Of a stretch of DNA of 64,000 nucleotides, positions 25,748 through 36,058 are shown in pieces. Source of the DNA: Rubrivivax gelatinosus IL144. GTDB taxonomy: Bacteria > Pseudomonadota > Gammaproteobacteria > Burkholderiales > Burkholderiaceae_C. The translations under genes were made by a program, and so were the position numbers. How positions within the stretch are numbered: the first letter of the stretch is position 1; each line of letters opens with the position of its first letter. The stretch spans positions 2,046,001-2,110,000 of the forward strand of contig NC_017075.1 of assembly GCF_000284255.1 (NCBI RefSeq). The letters run 5' to 3'. Below the pieces are notes generated by a model, which ran no database searches, was not told where the DNA came from, and saw only the letters and a program-made list of their open reading frames with translations.

Positions 25748-27058
25748 ATGAGCGAACAGAACCCGCGCGCCGGCTGGCGCTTCGAGACCCTGTCGGTGCA
25801 CGGTGGCTACAGCCCCGACCCGACGACCAAGGCCGTCGCGGTGCCGATCTACCAGACGGTGGCCTACGCCTTCGACAACGCGCAGCACGGTGCCGACCTG
25901 TTCGACCTGAAGGTGCCGGGCAACATCTACACGCGCATCATGAACCCGACGACCGACGTGCTCGAGCAGCGCGTCGCGGCGCTCGAAGGCGGCATCGCCG
26001 CGCTGGCGCTGGCGTCGGGGCAGGCGGCCGTCACCTACGCCATCCAGACCATCACCGAGGCCGGCGACAACATCGTCGCCTCCAGTGCGCTCTACGGCGG
26101 CACCTACAACCTGCTGGCGCACACGCTGCCGCAGTTCGGCGTCACGACGCGTTTCGCCGACGCCAACGACCCGGCCAGCTTCGAGCCGCTGATCGACGCC
26201 AGGACCAAGGCCATCTTCGTCGAGTCGATCGGCAACCCGGCCGGCAACGTCACCGACGTCGCCGCGATCGCCGCCATCGCCCACCGCCACGGCGTGCCGG
26301 TGATCGTCGACAACACCGTGCCCAGCCCCTACCTGTTCCGCCCGATCGAACACGGCGCGGACATCGTCGTGCACTCGCTGACCAAGTACCTGGGCGGCCA
26401 CGGCACCAGCCTGGGCGGTGCGATCGTCGACTCGGGCAAGTTCCCGTGGGCGAAGTACCCGGAGCGTTTCCCGCGCCTGAACACGCCTGACGTCAGCTAC
26501 CACGGCGTCGTCTACACGGAAGCGCTGGGCCCGGCGGCCTACATCGGCCGCGCGCGGGTCGTGCCGCTGCGCAACACCGGCGCGGCAATCTCGCCGTTCA
26601 ACGCCTTCCAGATCCTGACCGGCATCGAGACGCTGGCGCTGCGCATGGAGCGCATCAGCGACAACGCGCTGGCCATCGCCCAGCACCTGGCCCAGCACCC
26701 CAAGGTGGCCTGGGTCAACTACGCCGGCCTCGAAGGCCACCCCAGCCACGCGCTGATCCGCCAGAACTACGGCGGCCGCGCCTCGGGCCTGCTGACCTTC
26801 GGCCTGAAGGGCGAGCCCGGCCAGGGCCGCGAACGCGGCGCACGTTTCCTCGACGCGCTGCAGCTGTTCACGCGGCTGGTCAACATCGGCGACGTGCGCT
26901 CGCTGGCCACGCACCCGGCGTCGACCACGCACCGCCAGCTCGCGCCCGAGGAACTGGCCAAGGCCGGCGTGTCCGAGGACACGGTGCGGCTGTCGGTCGG
27001 CATCGAGCACATCGCCGACTTGCTGGCCGACCTGGACCAGGCGCTGGCCGCCGTCTGA
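25748..27058 (+). CDS. metY: O-acetylhomoserine sulfhydrylase (PLP-dependent)
   Basis: 436 residues, the length of MetY rather than of the shorter (about 390) cystathionine enzymes. It would make homocysteine from O-acetylhomoserine and sulfide. Signatures: [20 protein letters not shown] near the N-terminus, [20 protein letters not shown], and the PLP lysine in [25 protein letters not shown] precedes the ATG at 25748. Flanked by terminators, so it is a single-gene unit. It fits the sulfur-amino-acid genes elsewhere in the window. Confidence 0.93.
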   Translation: MSEQNPRAGWRFETLSVHGGYSPDPTTKAVAVPIYQTVAYAFDNAQHGADLFDLKVPGNIYTRIMNPTTDVLEQRVAALEGGIAALALASGQAAVTYAIQTITEAGDNIVASSALYGGTYNLLAHTLPQFGVTTRFADANDPASFEPLIDARTKAIFVESIGNPAGNVTDVAAIAAIAHRHGVPVIVDNTVPSPYLFRPIEHGADIVVHSLTKYLGGHGTSLGGAIVDSGKFPWAKYPERFPRLNTPDVSYHGVVYTEALGPAAYIGRARVVPLRNTGAAISPFNAFQILTGIETLALRMERISDNALAIAQHLAQHPKVAWVNYAGLEGHPSHALIRQNYGGRASGLLTFGLKGEPGQGRERGARFLDALQLFTRLVNIGDVRSLATHPASTTHRQLAPEELAKAGVSEDTVRLSVGIEHIADLLADLDQALAAV

Positions 27059-27072
27059 GCGTCTGCTGACAC

Positions 27073-27105
27073 CGCCGCGGCCCGCTCCGGTGCCGCGGCG
27101 TTTTT
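27073..27105 (+). terminator. Strong intrinsic terminator after metY
   Basis: Nine-base-pair GC stem CGCCGCGGC (27073-27081) and GCCGCGGCG (27092-27100), 10-nt loop, then TTTTT. It begins 15 bp after the metY stop. One of the clearest Rho-independent terminators in the window. Confidence 0.9.
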
Positions 27106-27204
27106 CTTCATGCATGCAGCGTCCTTGCTCACGCGAAATCCTGCGTGGCCTGGGCGCCGCCGTGCCCCGATCCTGAGTTCTTCGCCTTCTTCCGGAGCTC
27201 CCTG

Positions 27205-28191
27205 ATGTCCCCGATCTCCCGCCGCCGCCTGCTGCACTGGAGCGCCGCCGCCGTCGCCGCGCCCGCCTTGGGCAGCGCCCACGCCAACGCCGCCGCGTTC
27301 CCGGCCAAGCCGGTGCGCATCCTCGTCGGCAACACCGCCGGCAGCGGTGCCGACGTCGCGGTGCGCATCGTCGCGCGCCAGCTGCAGGACGACTGGCGCC
27401 AGCCGGTGACGGTGGAGAACCGCACCGGCGCCGGCGGCCTGGTCGCGGCCGAGGCCACTGCACGTTCGGAGGCCGACGGCTACACGCTGTCGCTGTCGCA
27501 GGAAGGCGCGATCACCATCGCCCCGGCGCTGCAGGGCAAGCTCTCCTTCGACCCGCTGAAGGACCTGGCGCCGGTCGTGCACCTGGCCGACAGCGACTAC
27601 GTGCTCGTCGTCAACGCCGCCACCGGCTGGCGCACGATCGCCGAGATGGTCGCCGCGGCGAAGAAGCGCCCCGGCGCCTACAGCTACGCCTCGGCGGGCG
27701 TCGGCTCGCTGCACCACCTGGCTTTCGAGCTGCTGAAGATCGAACGCGACTTCTTCTTCGTGCACATCCCCTACCGCGGCGGCTCGCAGGCGGTGGCCGA
27801 CGTCGCCTCGGGCCAGGCGCAGGCGATGTGGGTCTCGGTGACGGCGGCGCTGCCGCACATCCAGTCGGGCCGGCTGCGTGCGCTGGCGATCGGCGGCGCG
27901 CAGCGCAGCCCGCTGCTGCCGGCGGTGCCGACCGCCCAGGAGTCGATCCCGGGCTTCCGCGTCACGAGCTGGTTCGCGCTGTTCGCGCCGGTGCGCACGC
28001 CGGCGCCGGTGGTCGAGCGCATCGCGCACGACGCCAGCGCCACGCTGCGCCAGCCGGCGGTGCTGGAGGCGCTGCGCAAGCAGGGCATCACGCCGGTCGG
28101 CGGCACGCCGCAGCAGCTGGCGCAGCTGGTGCGGCGCGACTACGAGCGTTACGCCCGGCTCTCCGACCGCGTGAAGCTGGCCAGCGACTGA
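27205..28191 (+). CDS. Bug-family (TctC-like) periplasmic solute-binding receptor
   Basis: 328 residues. Bug receptors bind carboxylates and other small solutes for tripartite tricarboxylate transporters and are strongly expanded in Burkholderiales. N-terminus SRRRLLHWSAAAVAAPALGS is a Tat-like signal; mature motifs FPAKPVRILVGNTAGSGADV, VENRTGAGG and ..VHIPYRGGSQAVADVASGQ are diagnostic. GGAG at 27193-27196 supports the ATG at 27205. No transporter subunits are adjacent, as is usual for orphan Bug proteins; the ligand cannot be told from sequence. Confidence 0.9.
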   Translation: MSPISRRRLLHWSAAAVAAPALGSAHANAAAFPAKPVRILVGNTAGSGADVAVRIVARQLQDDWRQPVTVENRTGAGGLVAAEATARSEADGYTLSLSQEGAITIAPALQGKLSFDPLKDLAPVVHLADSDYVLVVNAATGWRTIAEMVAAAKKRPGAYSYASAGVGSLHHLAFELLKIERDFFFVHIPYRGGSQAVADVASGQAQAMWVSVTAALPHIQSGRLRALAIGGAQRSPLLPAVPTAQESIPGFRVTSWFALFAPVRTPAPVVERIAHDASATLRQPAVLEALRKQGITPVGGTPQQLAQLVRRDYERYARLSDRVKLASD

Positions 28192-28352
28192 ACCTGGCGC
28201 GGAGCACTCGGCCACCAGACGGTGGCCGTCTGCGCCAGCACCGCGAGCGCTGCACGCCGGATGTCGGCGTCGACGATGCGCGCGCAGGGCTCGGCCGGCA
28301 TCGGACGACGCGGGCAGGGCAGGCGCTGCGGCAGCACGGCGACGAAAGGCAT
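28149..28352 (-). CDS. Possible small protein or gene remnant with a good ribosome-binding site
   Basis: 67 codons beginning MPFVAVLPQRLPCPRRPMPA. AGGAG on the minus strand lies 7-8 nt before the ATG, which is why I list it. The MPFV start recalls 4-oxalocrotonate tautomerases, whose catalytic residue is Pro1, but the remainder does not match that family as I know it. It overlaps the end of the Bug gene by 43 bp on the opposite strand. It could be a real small gene, a degraded gene, or chance. Confidence 0.25.
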   Translation of the reverse strand: MPFVAVLPQRLPCPRRPMPAEPCARIVDADIRRAALAVLAQTATVWWPSAPRQVQSLASFTRSESRA

Positions 28353-28468
28353 GAGGCTTCTCCTGGTGTGTGCCCTCACGATAGGGCGCCGGTCGCCAGG
28401 CCGCCACGAAGCCTTCGTCGTTTGTTTATCCGGCCGGCGCATGGCCGGCCGGGGCCCCGATGCGTGGC

Positions 28469-30370
<1,902 letters not shown>

Positions 30371-30448
30371 CAGGAAGGGGTGTTTTCTGAGCATGACCGA
30401 GGCGCGCGCCCCGATCCGTGACCGCAGCGCATCAAGCGGACGCCGCGG

Positions 30449-30515
30449 CCGGGCTTTGCCCGGTCGCTGGCGTCGCCCCCTCGAGGGGGAGCGCCGAAGG
30501 TGCTACGGGGGTGGG
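30449..30515. repeat. REP-like GC-rich inverted repeats between shell and cargo genes
   Basis: Two palindromic units lie in the 145-bp gap: CCGGGC-ttt-GCCCGG (30449-30463) and the perfect palindrome CCCCCTCGAGGGGG (30476-30489), followed by a GGTGCTACGGGGGTGGGTCA tail that runs into the shell gene stop. This arrangement resembles repetitive extragenic elements I know from Burkholderiales genomes; copy number cannot be checked here. On the minus-strand transcript it could act as an attenuator that sets shell above cargo level. Confidence 0.5.
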
Positions 30516-31445
30516 TCATCGGTAGGTATCAGGGTAGGCGTGGTACTTGCCGACTTCGACGTCCTCCAGCACCGCCAGCGCGTCCTCGGTCTGCACCGCC
30601 AGCGAACAGTACAGCGAGATCAGGTAGGAGGCGATCGCGTTGCGGCTGATGCCCATGAAACGCACCGACAGCCCGGGGCTCTGTTCGCCCGGCAGCCCCG
30701 GCTGGTACAGGCCGACGACGCCCTGGCGCTTGTCGCCCACACGCAGCAGCAGCACCTTGGTCTTGCCGTCGGCGACCGGCACCTTGTCGCTGGGCACCAG
30801 CGGGATGCCGCGCCAGGTGAGGAACTGGCTGCCGAACAGGCTGACGGTGGGCGGCGGCACGCCGCGGCGCGTGCATTCGCGGCCGAAGGCGGCGATGGCC
30901 AGAGGGTGCGTCAGGAAGAACGCCGGTTCCTTCCAGACCTTGCTCAGCAGTTCGTCGAAGTCGTCGGGCGTCGGCGCGCCGGTCAGCGGGTACACCACCT
31001 GGTCGGGGTGCACGCTGGCGAGCAGGCCGTAGTCGGGGTTGTTGATCAGCTCGCTTTCCTGCTTCTCCTTGATCGTCTCGATCGTCAGGCGCAGCTGCTC
31101 CTTGATCTGGTCGTGCGGGCTGCTGTAGAGGTCGGAAACGCGGGTGTGCACGTCCAGCACGGTGCTGACGGCGTTGAGGAAGTACTCGCGCGGCTGGGTC
31201 TCGTAGTCGACGAAGGTGGTCGGCAGCTCGGACTCGTCGCGCTTGGCGCACAACACCTGCACGTCCTGCGGGTTGCGCACCTTGTTCAGGCGGTAGATGC
31301 CGGCTTCGACCGGCACCCATTGCAGCAGATGGGTCAGCCAGCGCGGGCTGATGGTCGCCAGGATCGGCGCGGTCTTGGTGGCGTTGGCGAGCTGGCGGGC
31401 GGCGCTGTCGCCGAGAGCCAGTTGCACGGGCGCGGTATCGGCCAT
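30516..31445 (-). CDS. srpI: Family 2A encapsulin shell protein (SrpI-like)
   Basis: 309 residues, the length of SrpI of Synechococcus. HK97-fold shell protein that self-assembles into a protein nanocompartment. The sequence runs LATISPRWLTHLLQWVPVEA near residue 30, then ..PTTFVDYETQPREYFLNAVS, ..NNPDYGLLASVHPDQVV and ..FMGISRNAIASYLISLYCSL, all as I know them from this family. Pairing with the desulfurase gene downstream makes the call secure. I start at the ATG at 31445; longer in-frame extensions lack the family N-terminus. Divergent from a beta-lactamase gene across 133 bp. Confidence 0.95.
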   Translation of the reverse strand: MADTAPVQLALGDSAARQLANATKTAPILATISPRWLTHLLQWVPVEAGIYRLNKVRNPQDVQVLCAKRDESELPTTFVDYETQPREYFLNAVSTVLDVHTRVSDLYSSPHDQIKEQLRLTIETIKEKQESELINNPDYGLLASVHPDQVVYPLTGAPTPDDFDELLSKVWKEPAFFLTHPLAIAAFGRECTRRGVPPPTVSLFGSQFLTWRGIPLVPSDKVPVADGKTKVLLLRVGDKRQGVVGLYQPGLPGEQSPGLSVRFMGISRNAIASYLISLYCSLAVQTEDALAVLEDVEVGKYHAYPDTYR

Positions 31446-31578
31446 GGAAAACGTGTCCTTGTCAGGTTGGATCGCCGCCGCAGTCTCGGCAAGCGCGCTG
31501 CGGGGCGGCAACCGGCTATAGGCGGCGATCGCCTCGCGCCACGAGCCAGCGCAAGGCGCAGCCCGGCAGAATCGCCAC

Positions 31579-32448
31579 ATGAACCGACGCTCGTTCCATG
31601 CCTGGGCCGCGCTCGCGCTGGCCGCCGCCGGCCGCCCGGCTGTCGCGCTCGAAGCCGGCGACGCCGACGCCTTCGGGGCCATCGAACGGTCGGTCGCCGG
31701 GCGCCTGGGCGTCTGGGCCTACGACCTGGAGACCGGCCGCAGCCTCGGCCACCGCCAGGACGAACGCTTCCCGATGTGCAGCAGCTTCAAGTGGCTGCTG
31801 GCCGCCGCGGTGCTGGCCCGCGTGGACCGCGGCCAGGAGCGGCTGGAGCGCCGCATCGTCTTCGGCCGCGAGGCCTTGCTGGAGTACGCCCCGGCCACCT
31901 CGCGCCGCGCCGGCGGCGCCGGCATGACGGTCGCCGAACTCTGCGAGGCCGCGGTGACGCTGAGCGACAACACCGCGGCCAACCTGCTGCTCGACACGCT
32001 GGGCGGCCCCGCCGGCCTGACGGCCTGGGTGCGCACGCTGGGCGACCGCACGACGCGGCTGGACCGCCGCGAACCCGATCTCAACGAAGCCCGTCCCGGC
32101 GACGAACGCGACACGACGACGCCGCAGGCGATGGTGCTGGCGCTGCGCCAGGCGCTGTTCGGCGGCGGCCTGTCGCGCCGCGGCGGCGACCTGCTGCTGC
32201 AGTGGATGGTGGCCTCGACCACCGGAGCCAAGCGCTTGCGCGCCGGCTTCCCGGCCGACTGGCGCATCGGCGACAAGACCGGCACCGGTGCCCAAGGCAC
32301 GACCAACGACGTCGCCGTCGTTTGGGCGCCGGGCCGCGCGCCGCTGCTGCTGGCGGCCTACCTGACCGAGAGCCAGGCGGTGATCGAGGCGCGCGAGGCG
32401 GCGCTGGCGCGTGTGGCGGGGCGGGTGAAGCTGGGGCTGATCGGCTGA
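31579..32448 (+). CDS. bla: Class A beta-lactamase
   Basis: 289 residues with signal peptide (NRRSFHAWAALALAAAGRPA, Tat-like twin Arg). All class A elements are present: SxxK with nucleophile S68 (CSSFK), SDN starting at S129, the general base in REPDLNE (E165) and KTG at K233. It should therefore be an active serine beta-lactamase. The two Cys-like position in MCSSFK is shared with several chromosomal class A enzymes. Unlinked to an ampR-type regulator; upstream is the encapsulin promoter region. Confidence 0.93.
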   Translation: MNRRSFHAWAALALAAAGRPAVALEAGDADAFGAIERSVAGRLGVWAYDLETGRSLGHRQDERFPMCSSFKWLLAAAVLARVDRGQERLERRIVFGREALLEYAPATSRRAGGAGMTVAELCEAAVTLSDNTAANLLLDTLGGPAGLTAWVRTLGDRTTRLDRREPDLNEARPGDERDTTTPQAMVLALRQALFGGGLSRRGGDLLLQWMVASTTGAKRLRAGFPADWRIGDKTGTGAQGTTNDVAVVWAPGRAPLLLAAYLTESQAVIEAREAALARVAGRVKLGLIG

Positions 32449-32458
32449 CTGATCAGTC
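32447..32458. repeat. 12-bp palindrome at the beta-lactamase stop codon
   Basis: GACTGATCAGTC overlaps the TGA stop (32446-32448) and is its own reverse complement. No T-run follows, so it is at best a weak hairpin at the 3' end of the mRNA. Confidence 0.35.
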
Positions 32459-32602
32459 GGCCGCATCCAAGCTGAAGCCATGCCTTGGGGCCGGCTACCG
32501 GCCTTCATCTTTCTTGCTCATGCCGTCGTCGACTCGCGCGCTCGGGCCCGGGGTCCGAGCGTAGCCTGCGGCGATTCGAATCGGATACCGATGGGAGAGA
32601 CG

Positions 32603-33241
32603 ATGGATCTGGTCGAGGCACTGAAGAGCTTCAACCGCAAGGAACGTTTCTGGTTGATCCGCAACGCGCTCGGGCCCGCCAGCGAAACGCTGGACGAGGC
32701 TTTTCGTCGCCGGCTGCAGCAGGCCGTCGGCGTTGAGGTGCCCGCCACCGCGTGGTGGGCAATGGACTACCACCTCGACTGGTTGGTGGGTGCGCTGACG
32801 ATGCTCGCGCGAGGCGACGCGGCCTTTGCGTCGCACCCGAACGACCACCGTCTGGTGTGCGGCAATCAGGAGGACATGGACCTCGTCGTGGCTTTCGACC
32901 GCACCCTGGTGCTGATCGAGGCCAAGGGGGACACGGCCTGGTCGAACGAGCAGTTCCAGGGCAAGGTCAAGCGGCTCGAAGGTCTTCAAGCGGCGGGCCT
33001 GATGCCGTCGCCGCTGCGCCTGTTCTTCGTGTTGACCTCGCCGCGGCCACCGGTCGGTCTGGTGCCGAAAGAGGGCACGCGCTGGTCGCCGTGGATGTGC
33101 GACGACCACGAACGCCCCTTGTTCTTCCCGCTCGAGATGCCGACCGAGTTCTGGAAGGTCACGCGCTGGGACGACGAGCGCCAGCAGCCTTCGTTCGCGG
33201 GCACGCGATGGAAGATCGTGCCGTCGCGGGGCAGTGCCTGA
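32603..33241 (+). CDS. PD-(D/E)xK nuclease-like protein of unknown role
   Basis: 212 residues, no signal peptide. A central DMDLVVAFDRTLVLIEAKGD segment (about residues 92-111) has the spacing of a PD-(D/E)xK core: an Asp, a beta strand, then E-A-K. It is followed by a helix with Lys and Gln (WSNEQFQGKVKRLEGL), as in restriction-like and DUF-type members. Start chosen at the ATG at 32603 with GGGAGA at 32593-32598. G+C is lower and codon use less biased than in neighbours, which hints at transfer. No methylase or toxin partner adjoins it. Confidence 0.5.
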   Translation: MDLVEALKSFNRKERFWLIRNALGPASETLDEAFRRRLQQAVGVEVPATAWWAMDYHLDWLVGALTMLARGDAAFASHPNDHRLVCGNQEDMDLVVAFDRTLVLIEAKGDTAWSNEQFQGKVKRLEGLQAAGLMPSPLRLFFVLTSPRPPVGLVPKEGTRWSPWMCDDHERPLFFPLEMPTEFWKVTRWDDERQQPSFAGTRWKIVPSRGSA

Positions 33242-33283
33242 TCCGGTGCGCCAGGGGTTTCCGCAGCGGGCGCGTCGCTGCGC

Positions 33284-33898
33284 TCAGTCCGTCGGATCCC
33301 AGACCAACTGCCCGCGCCCGCCGTCCTCCAGCGCCGCCTTCAGCGCCGGCGCCTCGTCTTCCGGCAGGCTGAAACCGAGCTGCACCTCGTCGCCGTGCTC
33401 CACCTCGTCCAGCGTCGCGCCGGCCTGGGCGAGCTGGCGGCGCAGCCAGCCTTCGAGCGCGTAGGGCAGGCGGCAGCGCAGGTGCGCCAGCCGGCGGCGC
33501 GGCAGCTTGACGGCGCCTTGCAGCGCCGTCGCCACCGCGTCGGTGTAGGCGCGCACCAGGCCGCCGGCGCCGAGCTTGGTGCCGCCCCAGTAGCGCACGA
33601 CGGTGGCCAGCACGGCGTCCAGGTCCTGGTGGCGCAGCACCGCGAGCATCGGCAGGCCGGCGGTGCCGCCGGGCTCGCCGTCGTCGACCGCCGCACTCTG
33701 GCCGCCGGCCAGCAGCGCCCAGCAGACGTGAGCGGCCTGCGGGTGTTCGGCGCGCAGCGCGGCGACGAGGGCCTGCGCCTGCGCGCGGTCCTCGACCGGC
33801 TGCACGCAGCAGATGAAGCGGCTCTTCCTGATCACCAGTTCGGCGTGCGCCGGGCCGGCCAGCGTGTGGGGCATTCGGCGATTGTCGGTGCGCTCCAT
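33284..33898 (-). CDS. yigZ: YigZ/IMPACT family protein
   Basis: 204 residues. The N-terminal IMPACT domain has the diagnostic DDGEPGGTAGLPML and VVRYWGGTKLGAGGLVRAY; the C-terminal half is the DUF1949-type ferredoxin-like domain. The family is linked to translation control in eukaryotes, and its bacterial role is unclear. A second in-frame ATG at 33874 is possible. Ends 43 bp from the convergent nuclease-like gene. Confidence 0.9.
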   Translation of the reverse strand: MERTDNRRMPHTLAGPAHAELVIRKSRFICCVQPVEDRAQAQALVAALRAEHPQAAHVCWALLAGGQSAAVDDGEPGGTAGLPMLAVLRHQDLDAVLATVVRYWGGTKLGAGGLVRAYTDAVATALQGAVKLPRRRLAHLRCRLPYALEGWLRRQLAQAGATLDEVEHGDEVQLGFSLPEDEAPALKAALEDGGRGQLVWDPTD

Positions 33899-33933
33899 AC
33901 TGGCGCGTCGCGATGCCGGAAGGAGCCGCTGCG

Positions 33934-34497
33934 ATGACCCTGTCCCCCGCCCGCATTGCGGCCATCGTGCTGGCTGCCGCCTGCACCGTGGCCACCGCCG
34001 CGCCCGGCGCGGTGCTGCCGCTGCACTACGGCGCCAACACCATCGCCTGGCCAGGCGCGCCGGGACCGGCCATCGCCTTCCTGGCGCGGCGCGACAACTT
34101 CAACGCCCACGGCTTCGACGTGCTGACCTTCTACGTCGAAGACACGAAAGGCGGCGAAGGTGATGCGGCGTGGCATGTGATGCCCTTCTACGACGGGCTG
34201 AAGGAAGCGCTGGAGCTGCACGCCAGCGGCGGCGCCGACTGCCTGCTGCACGACTTCCGCGTGATCGCGGAAGGCGCTTCCGGGTTGCGTGTCGTCGTCG
34301 CCGAGCGCGACCCGGGGCCTGACTTCGTGACGCCGGGGCAGGTCAGCTTCCGCTTCTATGCGCTGCAGCACAACACCGAGCAGTACGCCGGCTGGCCGCC
34401 GCACTACTTCGAACGCGTGGAGACGCGGCGCAGCGAGCGCCGCTATTGCGACGTCGGCGAAGCGCTGCAGGCCGAGCTCGGGCTGGGCGGTCGCTGA
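33934..34497 (+). CDS. Periplasmic protein, possibly CarG-like
   Basis: 187 residues with a clear Sec signal peptide (ARIAAIVLAAACTVATAAPG). The mature part has LHYGANTIAWPG, DNFNAHGFDVLTFYVEDTKG and ..WHVMPFYDGLKEAL. The RxxFNAHxFDVxTFY pattern recalls CarG, the periplasmic carbapenem self-resistance protein, but I recall that family only partly. AAGGAG sits 8 nt before the ATG at 33934. Two cysteines (in DCLLHD and YCDVG) could form a disulfide. Convergent with the CapA-like gene. Confidence 0.5.
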   Translation: MTLSPARIAAIVLAAACTVATAAPGAVLPLHYGANTIAWPGAPGPAIAFLARRDNFNAHGFDVLTFYVEDTKGGEGDAAWHVMPFYDGLKEALELHASGGADCLLHDFRVIAEGASGLRVVVAERDPGPDFVTPGQVSFRFYALQHNTEQYAGWPPHYFERVETRRSERRYCDVGEALQAELGLGGR

Positions 34498-34510
34498 GCT
34501 GCGTTCAGCG
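34492..34510. repeat. Stem-loop made from two convergent stop codons
   Basis: CGCTGA (34492-34497) pairs with TCAGCG (34505-34510) around a 7-nt loop. The TGA of the plus-strand gene and the TCA (minus-strand TGA) of the CapA-like gene are both inside the stem. It is a candidate bidirectional 3'-end hairpin; there is no T-run. Confidence 0.4.
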
Positions 34511-35449
34511 GCTGGGCGGCGGCATCAAGTCCGCCTCGTCCCCCGCCGGATGCGGCGTGCCCTCGCGATCCATGCGCACCACGGCGCGCCGCAGCGAGCG
34601 CACGCCGTCGCGGCCGATTTCCATGCGCAGCACCCAGCCGGTGTTGTTCTCGAGCTTGTCGAAGCCGTCGAAGACGAAGTTGCCCAGGCTGTAGACGATG
34701 GGCCGGCCGCGGTGGAACTCGACGTCCTGCACGATGTGCGGGTGGGTGCCGACGACGGCGTCGGCGCCGGCGTCGATCATCAGCCGGGCCAGCGCGCGCT
34801 GGCGGTCGTTGGCCGTCGGCCGGCCTTCCTCGCCCCAGTGCATGAACGGGATCACCAGGTCGGCCATCGCCCGCGCGCGGCGGATGTCGAGCACGACCTG
34901 CTCGTCTTCGCTCCAGGCCACACCCGGGTGATCGTGGCCGGCTTCGAAATAACGCGGGAAGTACTCGTCGTAGCCCAGCAGCGCGATGCGCAGCCCGCGG
35001 CGTTCGACGACCAGCGGCCGGTGCGCCTCGGCGAGGTCGTGGCCGCCGCCGAAGTACGGCAGGCCGTTGGCGCGCAGCGCGCCCAGCATCTCGGCGAAGG
35101 CCTCGCGGCCGAAGTCGCCCGAGTGGTTGTTGGCCAGCGAGACCACGTCGACCTGGCGGCGCAGCAGCGCCAGCACGCGCGGGTCGGCGCGGAAGGTCCA
35201 GGGTTTGTCGTCGGCTTTGCCGCCGCGCGCGACCACGCATTCGAGGTTGGCGATGCGCAGGTCGGCGCCGGCCAGCAGCCGGGCCGTCGGCGCGAACGGG
35301 TTGCCGCCGCGGCGCAGCACGCGCCCGGGACCGTCGGCGAGCATCACGTCGCCGACGAAGACCAGGCTGACCGTCGGCTGCGGCTCGGCGCGCACGGCCC
35401 CGGCCCAGGCGCCGGCCAGCAGCGCGGCGTTGAAGTCGCGGCGGTTCAT
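34505..35449 (-). CDS. CapA-family metallophosphatase-like protein
   Basis: 314 residues with a Tat-like leader (MNRRDFNAALLAGAWAGAVR). The fold is the calcineurin-like CapA/PgsA domain: FVGDVMLADGPG, ANLECVV, VVSLANNHSGDFG, LLGYDEYFPRYF, MHWGEEG, VGTHPHIVQDVE and YSLGNFVFD appear in order. CapA proteins assist poly-gamma-glutamate or related capsule export in some bacteria, but no such genes are present, so the substrate is unknown. The start overlaps the upstream gene by ATGA. Confidence 0.88.
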   Translation of the reverse strand: MNRRDFNAALLAGAWAGAVRAEPQPTVSLVFVGDVMLADGPGRVLRRGGNPFAPTARLLAGADLRIANLECVVARGGKADDKPWTFRADPRVLALLRRQVDVVSLANNHSGDFGREAFAEMLGALRANGLPYFGGGHDLAEAHRPLVVERRGLRIALLGYDEYFPRYFEAGHDHPGVAWSEDEQVVLDIRRARAMADLVIPFMHWGEEGRPTANDRQRALARLMIDAGADAVVGTHPHIVQDVEFHRGRPIVYSLGNFVFDGFDKLENNTGWVLRMEIGRDGVRSLRRAVVRMDREGTPHPAGDEADLMPPPSR

Positions 35450-35910
35450 CGTGCGGCCTCAGTGCCCAGCGCGCAGCCGTAGACCAGTTCGCGGCCCAGG
35501 CGCGAGGAATAGACGTGGTTCCAGCCGGTGAGGGCGGGGATCGCCGTGCCGGCCGGGAAGGGCGGCCGCAAGACCACCTCGTGGATCAGCACCGGCGCGT
35601 TGTCCACCGCCATGTCGTAGGTGTAGAGCGAGACCGAGTCGACGCGTTCGGGCGTGCCCAGCACCACGGCCTTGAAGCGAAAGCGCGTGCCGACGTCCTG
35701 CGCCGCGACGGTGTACGGGTCGGCGACCGGGCGGGCCTCGACCTGCATCGTCGTGCTGACGTAGCGCAGTTCGCAGCGCAGCAGCGGCGCTTCGGCGGCC
35801 GGCGGTGTCTGTGCCACGGCACCTGCGAGGCCGGTGGCCGCCGCGATGCCACACACCAGGCGTGCGATGGGGACGGCGCGGGCCGCGGGCGGGGGCGGGA
35901 ACATCTGCAT
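35446..35910 (-). CDS. Hypothetical exported protein upstream of the CapA-like gene
   Basis: 154 residues, signal peptide (PIARLVCGIAAATGLAGAVA). The mature part has RCELRYVSTTMQVEAR and ..LIHEVVLRPPFPAG, with two cysteines (RCELRY, VYGCALG) near the ends. I do not recognise the family. It overlaps the CapA-like gene by 4 bp, so the two are probably co-translated and may act together in the periplasm. Confidence 0.6.
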   Translation of the reverse strand: MQMFPPPPAARAVPIARLVCGIAAATGLAGAVAQTPPAAEAPLLRCELRYVSTTMQVEARPVADPYTVAAQDVGTRFRFKAVVLGTPERVDSVSLYTYDMAVDNAPVLIHEVVLRPPFPAGTAIPALTGWNHVYSSRLGRELVYGCALGTEAAR

Positions 35911-36058
35911 GCCGGCGACTGTAAGGCGCGCGGCGCCGCGGCGGCGAAGTGCCCGCCGGCCCGGCCTGACCCTGCCGAAACGAGGGTTCTCCCGGCCCCC
36001 CCGCAGCCTGTTCCGGTCACCGGCGCCACACTGGCCGCCTCGCCGCCGCCACCCGCTC

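Noticed and set aside
34505..35449. CapA-like gene read as evidence for a poly-gamma-glutamate capsule
   Set aside because: No pgsB/capB or capC genes nearby; the family has other members of unknown role.
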